The translations under genes and the position numbers were made by a program. From Rhodoblastus sp963748385 (GTDB lineage: Bacteria > Pseudomonadota > Alphaproteobacteria > Rhizobiales > Beijerinckiaceae): a stretch of DNA of 64,000 bases. How positions within the stretch are numbered: position 1 is the stretch's first letter; the number at the start of each line of letters is the position of its first letter. The notes below the pieces were generated by a model. That model did no database searches. It worked only from the letters and a program-made list of their open reading frames with translations, and had not been told where the DNA came from. Below, one piece after another: positions 35,604 through 45,358 of the stretch. Location of the stretch: assembly GCA_963748385.1 (NCBI GenBank), contig CAVVIQ010000008.1, forward strand, positions 1 to 64,000, written 5' to 3'.

Positions 35604-37175
35604 ATGGACCGCACCCCGGCGGAACGAAATCAAGCCGCGCGCTGGAGCGCCGAACGCCGAACCGTCGTGCTGATTCTTGCGGTTCTGGCGCTGCGGCTGA
35701 TTTTCGCCGCGGCGACCGGGCTGGGGATCGACGAATCCTATACGGTCGCGACCAGCCGCGTGCTGACGCTCAGCACATTCGACCACCCGCCGCTCGCCTG
35801 GTGGATCGTTCATTTCGCCGCGAAGCTTTTTGGCGAAAGCGCGCTCGCCCTGCGCGCGCCCTTCGTGCTGCTGTCGGGCGTCACCAGCTGGCTGATGTTC
35901 GCTCTGACGCGCCGGCTTTTTTCGGCGAGGGCCGGCTTTTACGCGGTCCTCGCTCTGGCGCTCTCGCCCGCGCTCGGCGTCGCCGACGCGGTGTGGATTT
36001 TGCCCGACGCGCCTTTGCTGCCGGCCATGCTCGCCTGCGCGATTATCCTGTCGCGGGTCTTTTTCGACGAGAATCTCGTTCACGCTGGCCGCAATTGGCT
36101 GCTGGCCGGGTTCTTCGCCGGCCTCGCCATGCTGTCCAAATATCACGGCGTGCTGCTGTTCGCCGGCGCCGGGCTTTTCGTCCTGCTCAGCCCTCGCCAA
36201 AGGTTCTGGCTGGCGACGCCCTGGCCTTATCTTGCGGGCCTTGTCGCGCTGATCGTCTTTTCGCCCGTCCTGATCTGGAACGCTCAGCATCACTGGGTCT
36301 CCTTTCTTTTCCAGGGAGGACGTTCCGGCGCGGCGCATCTCCAGCCTCTCGCGCTGCTCGCCCTGATCGGCCTGCAATCCCTGTTTCTCGCGCCGTGGAT
36401 TTTCTTTCCGCTCGCGGCCTTTTTCCTGCGCGCGCTGTGGCGCGGCCCCTCGCAGGAGCGCGATTTCTTCCTCGCCTGTCTCGGGGCCTTTCCCATCGTG
36501 CTGTTCACCTCGGTCGCGCTGTGGTCCAGCCACCGCGTCCTGCCGCATTGGGCGGCGCCCGGCTATCTGATGATCTTTCCGCTGCTCGGACGCGAGATCG
36601 CGACGCGCATCCAGGCCGGAGCCTTGTGGCCGCGCCGCGCGCTGGCCGCCGCCGCGGCCTTTACCGTGCTCGCGGCAGGCGCCGTCGTCGCCTTGCCGCA
36701 TCTGCCGCTGAAAATGCTCGCCGGGAAGCGCGACCCCCTGGTCGAAGCCCTGGGCTGGGACGATTTTGCGCGCGCCTTGGAGGCCCGTGGGTGGCGGAAG
36801 GACGAACTGTTCATCGCCGCGACGCGCTGGTTGGACGCCGGCAAACTCGATGTCGCCTTGCATGGCGATCCGCCGGTTCTGTGCCTGTCCGACGACCCGC
36901 GAGGTTTCGGCCTCATTCGCAATCCGGCGACTTTCGTCGGCCGCGATGCGCTGATCGTGGGGCCAAATCTTTCGCTGGCCGAAGCCCGCGCCCGCTTCAA
37001 GAACCATTTCGACACGATCGAGCCGCTCGCGCCGGTGAACATCATGGCTGGCGGCGAACCCGCGATCGTCCTCGACGTTTATCACGCGACCCGGTTCCAC
37101 GACCCCGCGCCGGAATTTTCGCTTACACCCCCGACGCTTGCAAAAGGGCCGCCCCGGCCCCAGTTCAAGGGCTGA
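35604..37175 (+). CDS. GT39/ArnT-like membrane glycosyltransferase
   Basis: 523 aa, GT-C fold, with about 11 membrane helices. The first periplasmic loop holds the catalytic-type acidic pair in TGLGIDESYTVATSR, followed by FDHPPLAWWIVHFAAKLFGES, the hallmark of the PMT_2/ArnT family. Helix-loop pairs LSPALGVADAVWILPDAPLLPAMLA and GLAMLSKYHGVLLF also match. A soluble C-terminal domain of about 120 residues follows. It should transfer a sugar from a polyprenyl-phosphate donor to an exported acceptor (lipid A, glycan or protein). The acceptor cannot be named here. Divergent partner of the GT2-GtrA gene. Confidence 0.88.
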   Translation: MDRTPAERNQAARWSAERRTVVLILAVLALRLIFAAATGLGIDESYTVATSRVLTLSTFDHPPLAWWIVHFAAKLFGESALALRAPFVLLSGVTSWLMFALTRRLFSARAGFYAVLALALSPALGVADAVWILPDAPLLPAMLACAIILSRVFFDENLVHAGRNWLLAGFFAGLAMLSKYHGVLLFAGAGLFVLLSPRQRFWLATPWPYLAGLVALIVFSPVLIWNAQHHWVSFLFQGGRSGAAHLQPLALLALIGLQSLFLAPWIFFPLAAFFLRALWRGPSQERDFFLACLGAFPIVLFTSVALWSSHRVLPHWAAPGYLMIFPLLGREIATRIQAGALWPRRALAAAAAFTVLAAGAVVALPHLPLKMLAGKRDPLVEALGWDDFARALEARGWRKDELFIAATRWLDAGKLDVALHGDPPVLCLSDDPRGFGLIRNPATFVGRDALIVGPNLSLAEARARFKNHFDTIEPLAPVNIMAGGEPAIVLDVYHATRFHDPAPEFSLTPPTLAKGPPRPQFKG

Positions 37176-37227
37176 CGATTTTCCGCGCCCGTCCGGACCG
37201 CGTCGGGAAGTCGCGTCGGGAGTCCCG

Positions 37228-38740
37228 ATGACCGCGACCACGCATCTTCTGCGCGAGACTTCCTATCTCGCGCTGCCGCCCGAATTTTTCGCGCCTGCGC
37301 CCGTTTCGCCGTCGCCGGCGCCGCAATGGGTCGTGTTCAATGGCGCGCTGGCCGCCGAACTCGGCCTGCCCGAGGGCGCCGCGACGCCCGAGCTGCTGGA
37401 ATGGCTTTCCGGCGGCGCGCCGCCCAAGGGGCGCGAGAATATCGCGCTGGCCTACGCCGGCCACCAGTTCGGCCAGTGGAATCCCGCGATGGGCGACGGT
37501 CGCGCGGCGATCGTCGGCGAAATCGCCGCGCCCGACGGCGCGGTCTACGACGTCCATCTCAAGGGCTCCGGCCCGACGAAATTCGCCCGGCGCGGCGACG
37601 GCCGCGCCACTTTGTCGGCCATGCTGCGCGAATATATCGTCAGCGAGGCCATGGCCGGCTTGAGGATTCCGACCACGCGCGCGTTGGCGGTGGTCGCCAC
37701 CGGGGCGCTGGTCCATCGCGAGACGACCCAGCCCGGCGCCGTGCTCACCCGGATCGCGCGCAGCCATGTCCGGGTCGGCACGTTCGAATACGCCGCCAAC
37801 GAGGACGCCCGCCGCAACCAGGGCCCGCTGCTGACAAAAGCGCTCGCCGATCATTGCATCGCCCGGCTCTATCCCGAATTTTCCGGCCAGCCCGATGGCT
37901 ATCTCGCCTTTTACGCGGCGGTGGTCGCGCGGCAGGCGCGACTGGTCGCCCAGTGGATGGCTGGTCGGCTTCATCCACGGGGTGATGAACACCGACAATA
38001 TGTCGGTGTCCGGCGAAACCATCGACTTCGGCCCCTGCGCCTTCATGGACGCTTTCAACCGCCGTCAGGTCTATTCGTCGATCGATGCCGGCGGGCGCTA
38101 CGCCTTCAACCGCCAGGCGCCGATCGCCGCTTGGAATCTGGCGCGGCTGGCGGAAGCGCTGCTGCCGCTGTTCGACGCCGACGCCGAGGTCGCGCTGGGC
38201 CGCGCGGAAAAAATGCTGGAAGACTTCCGGCCGACTTACAGCGAGGCTTTGGCCGAAGGCCTTGAGCGCAAGCTCGGGCTCAAGCCGCGCGATCCCGCCA
38301 ACGAAGCCTTCATCGCCGGCCTGTGGCGGCTGCTCGAAGCCTCGAACGCCGATTTCACCTTGTTTTTCCGCCGCCTGACCCGCGTCGCGGGCGGCGCCGG
38401 ACACTCGGACCTGCTCGATCTTTTCAGCCACGCCGACGCCGCGACGCGCGAGGAGGCGGCGCGTTTTCTCGGCGATTGGCGAGGCCTGACCGCGGGCGAC
38501 GATTTTTCCGCGCGCGTAGAACTGATGCGCGGAGCCAATCCGATCGTCATCCCGCGCAATCACCGCGTCGAACAGGCGCTCGCCGCCGCCAATCAGGGCG
38601 ATCTCAAGCCCATGCTGCGCCTTTGCGCGACGGTGAAAAACCCGTTCCGGGAGCCCGAGCCGCCGGAAAATCCCGAGGATGATCTGGAAACGCCGCCCCG
38701 CCCCGAGGAGCTGGTCCTGCAAACCTTCTGCGGAACCTGA
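37228..38740 (+). CDS. selO: SelO family protein adenylyltransferase, one frameshift
   Basis: About 503 aa after correcting a one-base insertion. Pseudokinase-fold SelO/YdiU proteins transfer AMP from ATP to Ser/Thr/Tyr of proteins. Visible motifs: YAGHQFGQWNPAMGDGRA, VHLKGSGPTKFARRGDGRATL, TRIARSHVRVGTFE, then FIHGVMNTDNMSVSGETIDFGPCAFMD with the catalytic-loop Asp and the metal-binding Asp. The frame breaks at WMAGRL (about 37957-37960), where TGGATGG has one G too many; the second frame runs on to the stop at 38740. The C-terminus ends LQTFCGT, and a penultimate-region Cys, as in the family, is present. Confidence 0.93.
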
Positions 38741-38816
38741 CCGGAGCCGCGACGCTGAGGCCCGCGGCGGCGCGCCCGCTGCTTTAACGACGAGTCCCAA
38801 GTCCCTTCACTGCTAT

Positions 38817-38825
38817 TGTTATACT
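38817..38825 (+). promoter_or_regulatory. Likely extended -10 element
   Basis: TGT-TATACT at 38817-38825 in a short A/T-rich tract after selO. It fits an extended -10 box for the next small gene; no -35 is evident. Confidence 0.35.
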
Positions 38826-38919
38826 TAACTCTTTTTTCATGCGGCCAAGTCATCTTTTTCCCGAGTTGAACGGCGCAGGCGCGAAAAAACCCGCGCGGCG
38901 CCCAGTGCGGGTCGGGTCG

Positions 38920-39285
38920 ATGAAGTTTTACGAATTCGAGCATGTGTATCTGCCGCGTCTTCTGCTTCCGCTGCTCGGCGGCCTGTTCGTGATCTGCGCG
39001 CTCGAGAGCGCGGTCCGGGCCGAACCCGGCGTTCTGCCGCTCGGCGGCGACAGTTTCGTCGTGAAGGCCGATGACGGCTATGGCGTCAACGATTGCATCC
39101 GCGGCGGCGACGATTGCGCAAAAATCGTCGCCGACGCCTGGTGCGAGGCCCATGGCCATGGCGCAGCCCGGGCCTTCGGCCCCGCGCGCGACAACATCAC
39201 CGCCTCGATCGTGAAATCGGCCGCGAAATCGCACGCCGCGACGCATGTTTCGGCCGACGACGTGTTCATCGCCTGCAACCAGTAG
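38920..39285 (+). CDS. Small exported protein of unknown function
   Basis: About 121 aa from the ATG at 38920 (MKFYEFEHVYLPRL); a further upstream ATG at 38839 is possible but lacks a ribosome site. The N-terminus is a signal peptide or anchor (RLLLPLLGGLFVICALESAVRA). The mature part has DGYGVNDCIRGGDDCAKIVADAWCEAHGHG with three Cys and ends VFIACNQ, making four Cys in all, which would suit two disulfides in the periplasm. I recall similar short exported proteins in Hyphomicrobiales, without a known role. Confidence 0.75.
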   Translation: MKFYEFEHVYLPRLLLPLLGGLFVICALESAVRAEPGVLPLGGDSFVVKADDGYGVNDCIRGGDDCAKIVADAWCEAHGHGAARAFGPARDNITASIVKSAAKSHAATHVSADDVFIACNQ

Positions 39286-39340
39286 CGATCCGCCGGGCGG
39301 AACGATCAACGCCGCGCGATTTGGCGGGAAACCGCCGACC

Positions 39341-39874
39341 TCAGTCCTTGACGAAATCCGCGCATCGCGGCGCCGCGCCGGCGCCCCAGGGCTCGATGGC
39401 CACGGTCGAAGTCGAATTTTTCGGCGAGCCTTCGACCAGCTTGTCGCTGTAAACCATATAGACCAGCACGTTGCGCTTGGCGTCGCAGCCGCGCACAATC
39501 TGCATGCGCTTGAAAAAGACCGAGCGGCTTTCGCGGAACACCACGTCGCCTTCGGAGAATTTCTGCTTGAACTGGATCGGCCCGTATTGCCGGCAGGCGA
39601 GCGAAACGTCCGAAGTCTGCTCGACCAGCCCGAACGCCCCGGCGATGCCGCCTTTTTCCGGCACGGTGAAATAGCAGGCGACGCCGGCGACATCGGGATC
39701 GTCGATGGCGTAGGTCGCGAGCTTGTCGTTGGGCGTCAGCAGCTTGAAGGTCGTCGATTTGCGGAAGATCAGGTCGGGATCGGCGCCGGCGCGGGCGCTC
39801 GGCGCGAAGGCCAAGACTCCAAAGACCAAGCATGCAAAGGCGCAAAACAGGCTTTTCCGGAAAAAAGAAGTCAT
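39341..39874 (-). CDS. CreA family protein
   Basis: 177 aa starting MTSFFRKSLFCAFACLVFGVLAFAPSARA, a signal peptide. The mature part matches CreA: DLIFRKSTTFKLLTPNDKLATYAIDDPDVAGVACYFT, then SLACRQYGPI, KQKFSEGDVVFRESRSVFFKRMQIVRGCD and LVYMVYSDKLVEGSPKNSTS. CreA is a conserved periplasmic protein without known biochemical function. It is divergent from the dioxygenase gene, with starts 86 bp apart. The upstream extension to 39976 is unlikely because the signal peptide begins at 39874. Confidence 0.93.
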   Translation of the reverse strand: MTSFFRKSLFCAFACLVFGVLAFAPSARAGADPDLIFRKSTTFKLLTPNDKLATYAIDDPDVAGVACYFTVPEKGGIAGAFGLVEQTSDVSLACRQYGPIQFKQKFSEGDVVFRESRSVFFKRMQIVRGCDAKRNVLVYMVYSDKLVEGSPKNSTSTVAIEPWGAGAAPRCADFVKD

Positions 39875-39960
39875 CTCTGGCCGCTCCATATGGCGCCGCT
39901 TATATGACGTTGCGACGCTCGAATTAAAGGGGCGGCGACAAGAAAAGCGCGAGCGAAGCC

Positions 39961-40740
39961 GTGACCGGAACCTCAATAGATTTTCCCAGCCTTTTCATTT
40001 CCCACGGCGCCCCGAATATCCTGCTTTATCCCGGCGAAACCCTTGATTTCTTGAAAAGTTTTTCCGCGAACCGGCCCCGCCCCTCCGCGATTCTCGTCAT
40101 GAGCGCCCATTTCCCCGCCGCGCGGCCGACCTTCGAGGCCGGCGACCATCCCGGCGTGATCTATGATTTCGGCGGCTTCGAGCCGGAACTGTACCAGATG
40201 GCCTTTCCCGCCCCTGGCGCCCCGGCGCTGGCGCAAAAAGCTTTCGAACTCGCCCGCGCGGCGGGGATTTCGGCGACGCTTGCGCGGGGACGCGGCTATG
40301 ACCACGGGACCTGGGTTCCGTTGAAGGCCATGTTTCCCGATGCCGACATTCCTGTGGCGACTCTTTCGGTCCAGCCGCGCGAAAACGGCGCGAGCCATCT
40401 GGCGCTCGGGCGCGCCCTGGCCCCCTTGCGCGACGAGGGCGTGCTGATCGTCGGCTCCGGCGGCGCGACCCACAATCTGCGGGCCTTTTTCGCCGGCGAG
40501 GATACGCCGCCCTGGGCCGAGACTTTCAACGAATGGCTTTGCGACAAAATCGAAACCGGCGACGCGGAGGCCGTCGCCGCCTGGGAGCAGGGCCCCGACG
40601 CGCTGCGCAACCATCCGACGCCCGAGCATTTCCTGCCGCTGCCCTTCGCCTTTGGCGCCGGCGGCCCCGGCGCCAAAGGCAAGCGGTTGCATCGCGCCTT
40701 CGTCGGCCCGATCAGTCTTGACGCATATAGTTTCGGGTGA
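39961..40740 (+). CDS. LigB-type extradiol dioxygenase (DODA/YgiD-like)
   Basis: 259 aa starting at GTG 39961. Matches the 4,5-DOPA dioxygenase-like family of class III extradiol enzymes: metal His in SLFISHGAPN, His in LVMSAHFPAARP, and RGYDHGTWVPLKAMFPDAD with the third His; IVGSGGATHNLRAF closes the active site. The E. coli homologue YgiD opens catechol rings using Zn or Fe. The true substrate is unknown. No membrane segment. Confidence 0.92.
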   Translation: MTGTSIDFPSLFISHGAPNILLYPGETLDFLKSFSANRPRPSAILVMSAHFPAARPTFEAGDHPGVIYDFGGFEPELYQMAFPAPGAPALAQKAFELARAAGISATLARGRGYDHGTWVPLKAMFPDADIPVATLSVQPRENGASHLALGRALAPLRDEGVLIVGSGGATHNLRAFFAGEDTPPWAETFNEWLCDKIETGDAEAVAAWEQGPDALRNHPTPEHFLPLPFAFGAGGPGAKGKRLHRAFVGPISLDAYSFG

Positions 40741-40986
40741 ATTCCGAAACGCCGCCTTCCCCGGATCGACGTCCGGGCGCCGGACAGAAAATCCAGTTGC
40801 GCCATTCGCCGGATTTCGCGGGCCGCTCGACGCTGCGCCGCGGCCGTAATTTTTCGTCGCCAACCCGCGGCGCGGGGTTGAGCCTTGCCGTTGGTCGGCG
40901 CAAGATGCCCGCCGTCCGAACTCGCGTGAACAGCGGGACGGCGGAGAGATCGGTCGTTTGACACGATCCGTCGAAAGGGAACGGCA

Positions 40987-42656
40987 ATGGACAACAAAAG
41001 GCCTCGGAAATTGGCAAGCAAGCTGCTGAACGGCGTCGCCTGCCTCCTGATCGGGCTGACGCCCGAATATGCCTTCGCGGTGGACGCCCCGGCCTCCGGA
41101 AGCCCGCCGCCCGCCTCGACCCAGCCGGCGGCGGAAGCCCCGCCGCCCCCCGCCGCGCCCGCGGATGCGACCGCGCCCGCGCCGACGCCGGCGCCGAAGT
41201 TCACGCAGGAGCAACTCGAACAGATGCTCGCGCCGATCGCGCTTTATCCTGACGCCCTGCTCGCGCAGATCCTGCCGGCCGCGGCCTATCCGCTCCAAAT
41301 CGTCGAAGCCGTGCGATGGATGGACGCCAACGGCGCGGCGGTCGCCAAGCAGGATTTTTCCGGCGCGGACGCCCAGAACTGGGACGCCTCGGTGAAAGCC
41401 CTCGTGCGTTTCCCCGAAGTCATCAAGAAGCTCAACGGCGACCTCAATTGGACGATCAGCCTCGGCGACGCGACCGTCAACCAGCCGCAGGACGTCGCCA
41501 ACGCCATTCAGACCCTTCGCGCCAAGGCCATGGCGGCGGGCGCCCTCGCGACGACGAAGCAGCAGACGGTCACGAGGCAGTCGCAGGGCGGGCGGGATGT
41601 CGTGGTGATCCAGTCGACCGACCCCAATGTCATTTACGCGCCGAGCTACAATCCTTACGCCATTTACGGCTGGCCCGGCTATAACCCGGCCCTCGCCGTG
41701 GCGACCGGCCTGCTGGTTTTCGGCGCCGGCGTGGCGATCGGCTCGCTCTGGGTCGGAAATTACTGGAACTGGGGCACCGGCGCGTTCTACCGGCCGGTGT
41801 GGCCGGGCTACCCGGCCTGGCGTCCGCCCTACGGAGGCTGGCGTCCCGGAATGGCCGTCCCGCCGGGCTTTGCTGGAAACGGCATTGCGAATCTGTCCAT
41901 GGGCGCCCGGCCCCGGCTATCGTCCTGGCGGTCGCCCGCCCGGAACTCGGCGGCGTCGGCGGCGTCGGGCGTCCCGGCGGGATCGGCGGAGTCGGCGGAG
42001 TCGGTGGGATCGGCGGCGTCGGTCGTCCCGGCGGCATTGGCGGTCCCGGGGGAATTGGCGGCGCCGGCGGCATTGGCGGCGCCGGTGGGATTGGCGGCAA
42101 AGGACCCGGAGGGGCCGGCGGCGCGGGCCTCGGCAAACCGGGCCGCGCCCCGCGCGCCGCCACTCGGCCCGCGACGCGAACTGCGGGCCGCAAAGGCGTG
42201 AGCCGCGGAACCCGTCGCGGAGCCGGGACGCGAGCCCGTCCGGCCGTCCGTCGCGGCGGCGCCCCCCGCGGTTTCCGCGGCGGCGGGATGAGGGCCGGAG
42301 GTTTCGCCCGGGGTGGAATGAGGGGCGGCGGAATGAGAGGCGGCGTGGAGATGAGGGGAGGCGGCGGTCGCGGCGGGCGGCGGTCGGACCTCCGGCTGAA
42401 GCACGACGTCACGCTTCTGGGCGTGATGCCCAATGGCCTCGGTTACTACCGCTTCGTCTATAACGGCGGGCGCAAGGTCTTTGTCGGCGTCGTCGCGCAG
42501 GAAGTGAAGGCCGTCATGCCGGACGCCGTCTTCCGCGCGAAGGACGGCTATCTGCGGGTCGACTACGACAGGATCGGGGTGAAGTTCCAGAGCTACGACG
42601 CCTGGGAAGCCTCGGGCGCCCACATTCCCGACGCTTCGTCAACGACGATCCACTGA
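40987..42656 (+). CDS. DUF3300 protein with Gly-rich linker and S74/ICA-like C-terminus, frameshifted
   Basis: The N-terminal 330 residues have a signal peptide (KLLNGVACLLIGLTPEYAFA), a Pro/Ala linker and a DUF3300 domain: LAPIALYPDALLAQILPAAAYPLQIVEA, DPNVIYAPSYNPYAIYGWPGY. After GNGIAN (about 41895) the frame fails. A different frame carries GPGYRPGG and then a third carries a Gly-rich repeat (GGVGRPGGIGG units), RRGGAPRGFRGGGMR, and finally SDLRLKHDVTLLGVMPNGLGYYRF with VGVVAQEVKAVMP and GYLRVDYDRIGVKF, an intramolecular chaperone/peptidase S74-like domain. Breaks are near 41897-41905 and 41940-41948. Function unknown; surface exposure is likely. Confidence 0.75.
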
Positions 42657-42740
42657 TCGGCTCGCCGTGAAAAACTCCCGCCGCCGTCGCCCTTTCTGGG
42701 CGGCGGCGGCGGAACCGCCAATCTGACCAGAGGGCGCCCC

Positions 42741-44024
42741 GTGGCCTGGAACCGATGGTATCGGATCAGGAGCTATGTCGGCTCCTCGCTCTGGGTCATT
42801 CCCTTCATCGCGCTGGTCCTCGAACAGATTTTTCTGCACGGCGTTCTTGCGCTGAGCGGCAAGCTGGATTGGACGCCGTTGTGGCCGCTCGCCCAGGAGG
42901 CGACGTCGACGGCGCTGCAAACCATCATCACGCTGACGCTGTCCTTCCTCGTCTTCACCTTCGGCTCCATTCTCGTGGCGATTCAGGTCGCGAGCGGCCA
43001 GTTGACCCCGAGGATCATCGCCACCGCCCTGCTGCGCGACAATGTCATCCGGCTGACGGCGGGGCTTTTCGTCTTCACCCTTCTCTTCGCCATCGGCGCC
43101 GGCGCCCGGCTCAGCGCCTCCGGCCCTCGCCTGATTCTCTGGCTCGCCGGCTTTCTCGGCCTCGCTTCGATCGCCGCCTTTCTCCACCTCATCGATTATG
43201 CGGCGCGGCTTCTGCGTCCGGGCTCCATCCTGTGGCGCATCGCCGAGGATGGGCGAAAGGTCATCAAGGACGTCTACCCGCGACCGGTTCAGGAGGCCGA
43301 TGGCGGCTTGCGGGCGCCTCCGCTTGGCAAGCCTGACCTCACGATCGCGCATCGCGGCAGCGCCCGCGTCGTCATCGCGGTGAATATTCCCGCCCTGGTC
43401 GAGGAGGCGCGCCGCGCGGACTGTCTCGTGGAGCTGGTTCCGCGCGTCGGCGAATTCGTGGGCGTCGGCGAACCTCTGTTCCGGCTCTTCGGCGTCAAAC
43501 GGGCGACGGACGAAAAAAAATTGATCGGTTCGGTCGCCTTCGCGCCGGAGCGGACGATCGAACAGGACGCCACATTCGCCATCCGGGTGATCGTCGACGT
43601 CGCCATCAAGGCGCTGTCGCCGGCGATCAACGATCCGACGACCGGCGTGCTCGCGATCGACCAGATCCATCGCCTGCTGCGGCTGATCGGCCAGCGCCAT
43701 CTGCACGACGAGATCGTCAAGGACGGCGACGGCAAGGGAAGGTTGGTGCTGCGCACGCCCGATTGGGACGATTTCGTCCAGCTCGCCTGTTGCGAGATCC
43801 GGCTCTATGGCGGCGGAAATTTCCAGATCGCGCGGCGCCTGCGCGCGATGATCGAAAATCTGATCGCCAACCTGCCGGAACGCCGTCACCCGCCGCTGCG
43901 CCTGGAGCTCCGATTGCTCGACCAGGCCATCGACCGGCTTTATCTGTCGCCCGAAGATCAGGCGCTGGCGCGCACGCCCGACATGCAGGGGCTTGGCGGC
44001 GGAGGCGTCGTCAGCCGGACGTGA
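42741..44024 (+). CDS. DUF2254 family inner-membrane protein
   Basis: 427 aa from GTG 42741. Four membrane helices in the first 160 residues (for example SSLWVIPFIALVLEQIFLHG and TIITLTLSFLVFTFGSILVA), then a soluble C-terminal domain with IAHRGSARVVIAVNIPALVEEA and AIKALSPAINDPTTGVLAIDQI, the hallmark region of DUF2254. The family is widespread and uncharacterised; the AINDP motif suggests a conserved ligand or oligomer site. 84 bp after the DUF3300 gene on the same strand. Confidence 0.9.
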   Translation: MAWNRWYRIRSYVGSSLWVIPFIALVLEQIFLHGVLALSGKLDWTPLWPLAQEATSTALQTIITLTLSFLVFTFGSILVAIQVASGQLTPRIIATALLRDNVIRLTAGLFVFTLLFAIGAGARLSASGPRLILWLAGFLGLASIAAFLHLIDYAARLLRPGSILWRIAEDGRKVIKDVYPRPVQEADGGLRAPPLGKPDLTIAHRGSARVVIAVNIPALVEEARRADCLVELVPRVGEFVGVGEPLFRLFGVKRATDEKKLIGSVAFAPERTIEQDATFAIRVIVDVAIKALSPAINDPTTGVLAIDQIHRLLRLIGQRHLHDEIVKDGDGKGRLVLRTPDWDDFVQLACCEIRLYGGGNFQIARRLRAMIENLIANLPERRHPPLRLELRLLDQAIDRLYLSPEDQALARTPDMQGLGGGGVVSRT

Positions 44025-44093
44025 CGAGTTCGGGCAAGATGCGCGGGCTTTTTCGCGCGGGCCGCGACGACGCCGATCGTGGAGCAAAGCCGC

Positions 44094-44959
44094 ATGTCGA
44101 TCGATCGAATCGTCAGCGTCCTCGTCAATGTCACATTGATCCAGTTGATGGCGACGATCGGCCTCGGGGTCACGGTAAGGCAGGTCGCCGCGGTCGCGAC
44201 CAATGCGCGGCTCGTCACCGCGGCGGCGCTCGCCAATTACGTTGTGGTTCCGCTCTGCGCCGTCGCGCTGCTGCTGGCGTTCAAATCCCCGCCTCTTGTC
44301 GCCGCCGGCTTCCTGATCGTCGCGGTCTGTCCGGGGGCGCCCTATGGGCCGCCCTTCACGGCTCTGGCCAAGGGCGACGTTCCGGTTTCGGTGGGCCTGA
44401 TGGCGCTTCTCGCGGCTTCGTCGGCTTTTCTCTCGCCGCTCGCGCTGAAACTGGTCCTGCCGCTGACGGCGGGCGACCAGAACCTCGCCCTCGATGTCGT
44501 GAAAATGGACGCGACGCTGCTCGCGACCCAATTGCTGCCTCTTGCCGTCGGCGTGCTGATCCGGGCCCGGCTGCCGGAATTGGCCGAACGGCTGGCGGGC
44601 CCGTCGAAGCGCGTGAGCCTCTTGCTCAACGTGCTGACGGTTGGATTGATCATTGCCGTTCAATACAGGTTTCTGCTCGCCATTCGGCCCCTCAGCTACG
44701 CCGGCATGCTGGCGCTGGCGCTGGCGAGCGTCGGCGCCGGATGGATCTCGGAGGTCCGGGCGGCAGCCGTCGAACCGCCATGGCCTTTTCCACCGGGGTC
44801 CGCAATGTCGGCGTCGCCCTCGTCATCGCGACGTCCAGTTTTCCCGGCACGCCGGCAGTGACGGCGGCTCTGGCCTACGCCCTGTTCCAGACGCTCGCGC
44901 TGGCTTTGGTGGCCTTCATCTGGGGCCGGTTTGCTGGCCGAGATGGTCTGACGGCATGA
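44094..44959 (+). CDS. Bile acid:sodium symporter (BASS) family transporter, one frameshift
   Basis: About 288 aa with nine or ten membrane helices. N-terminal part MSIDRIVSVLVNVTLIQLMATIGLGVTVRQVAAV, the conserved crossover region CPGAPYGPPFTALAKGDVPVSVGLMALLA. The frame shifts after GAGWI (about 44748), where one base is missing. The other frame continues LGGPGGSRRTAMAFSTGVRNVGVALVIATSSFPG, the second conserved crossover, to the stop at 44959. This resembles arsenite/anion or bile-acid-type BASS carriers; substrate unknown. GTG at 44079 is an alternative start. Confidence 0.85.
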
Positions 44960-45144
44960 TGGGCCGGCGGCGCCAAGCAAAATGGCGGCGCTTCGAGCAG
45001 CCGGAACAAACGGTCGCCCCTTGGGGCGGAGAGTTTTGTCGACAGGATCGCCGCGCTCACCGGCCGAGATGCGCGTCCTGCCAAAAGGAGTCCGAAGAAA
45101 AAGGGGATTTAGTAAAGTGTCGCCGTAACCATTTGTTTTAGCCG

Positions 45145-45358
45145 CGCTTTGGTTCTGTCGTGATGGGTGAGGAGCACCTCATGACGGCCGTGCGCTACGT
45201 CGCGCTCAATCCGGTGCGGGCGCGGCTGGTCGCGCGGGCGAGGGATTTGCGGTGGTCGAGCCGTCGAGCGTTCGCGCGCATCTGACGGGCCAGGACGACG
45301 CCCATCTGACGGTCGCGCCAAATCTTTCGCGCTGCGCGGGCGGTTTCGCCGATTTGGC
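45145..45358 (+). pseudogene. Remnant of a REP-associated tyrosine transposase (RAYT)
   Basis: Only the C-terminal part remains, in two frames. The first reads RFGSVVMGEEHLMTAVRYVALNPVRARLVARARDLRWSS (45145 to about 45258) and ends soon after; a shift then gives SVRAHLTGQDDAHLTVAPNLSRCAGGFADL. The pattern RFGSVVM..EHLM.A.RYV.LNPVRA.LV and WSS.RAHL.G.DD is that of the IS200-like transposases that dwell alone in genomes (RAYT/TnpA-REP). The upstream catalytic HUH part is missing, so it is dead. It directly adjoins the end of egtD. Confidence 0.72.

Noticed and set aside
35586..37241. 551-codon open frame on the minus strand
   Set aside because: Antisense to the GT39-like gene; repetitive Arg/Gln/Glu-rich composition typical of a shadow frame.
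42639..44663. 674-codon open frame on the minus strand
   Set aside because: Antisense to the DUF2254 and BASS genes, with Arg/Gln/Asp-rich low-complexity sequence.
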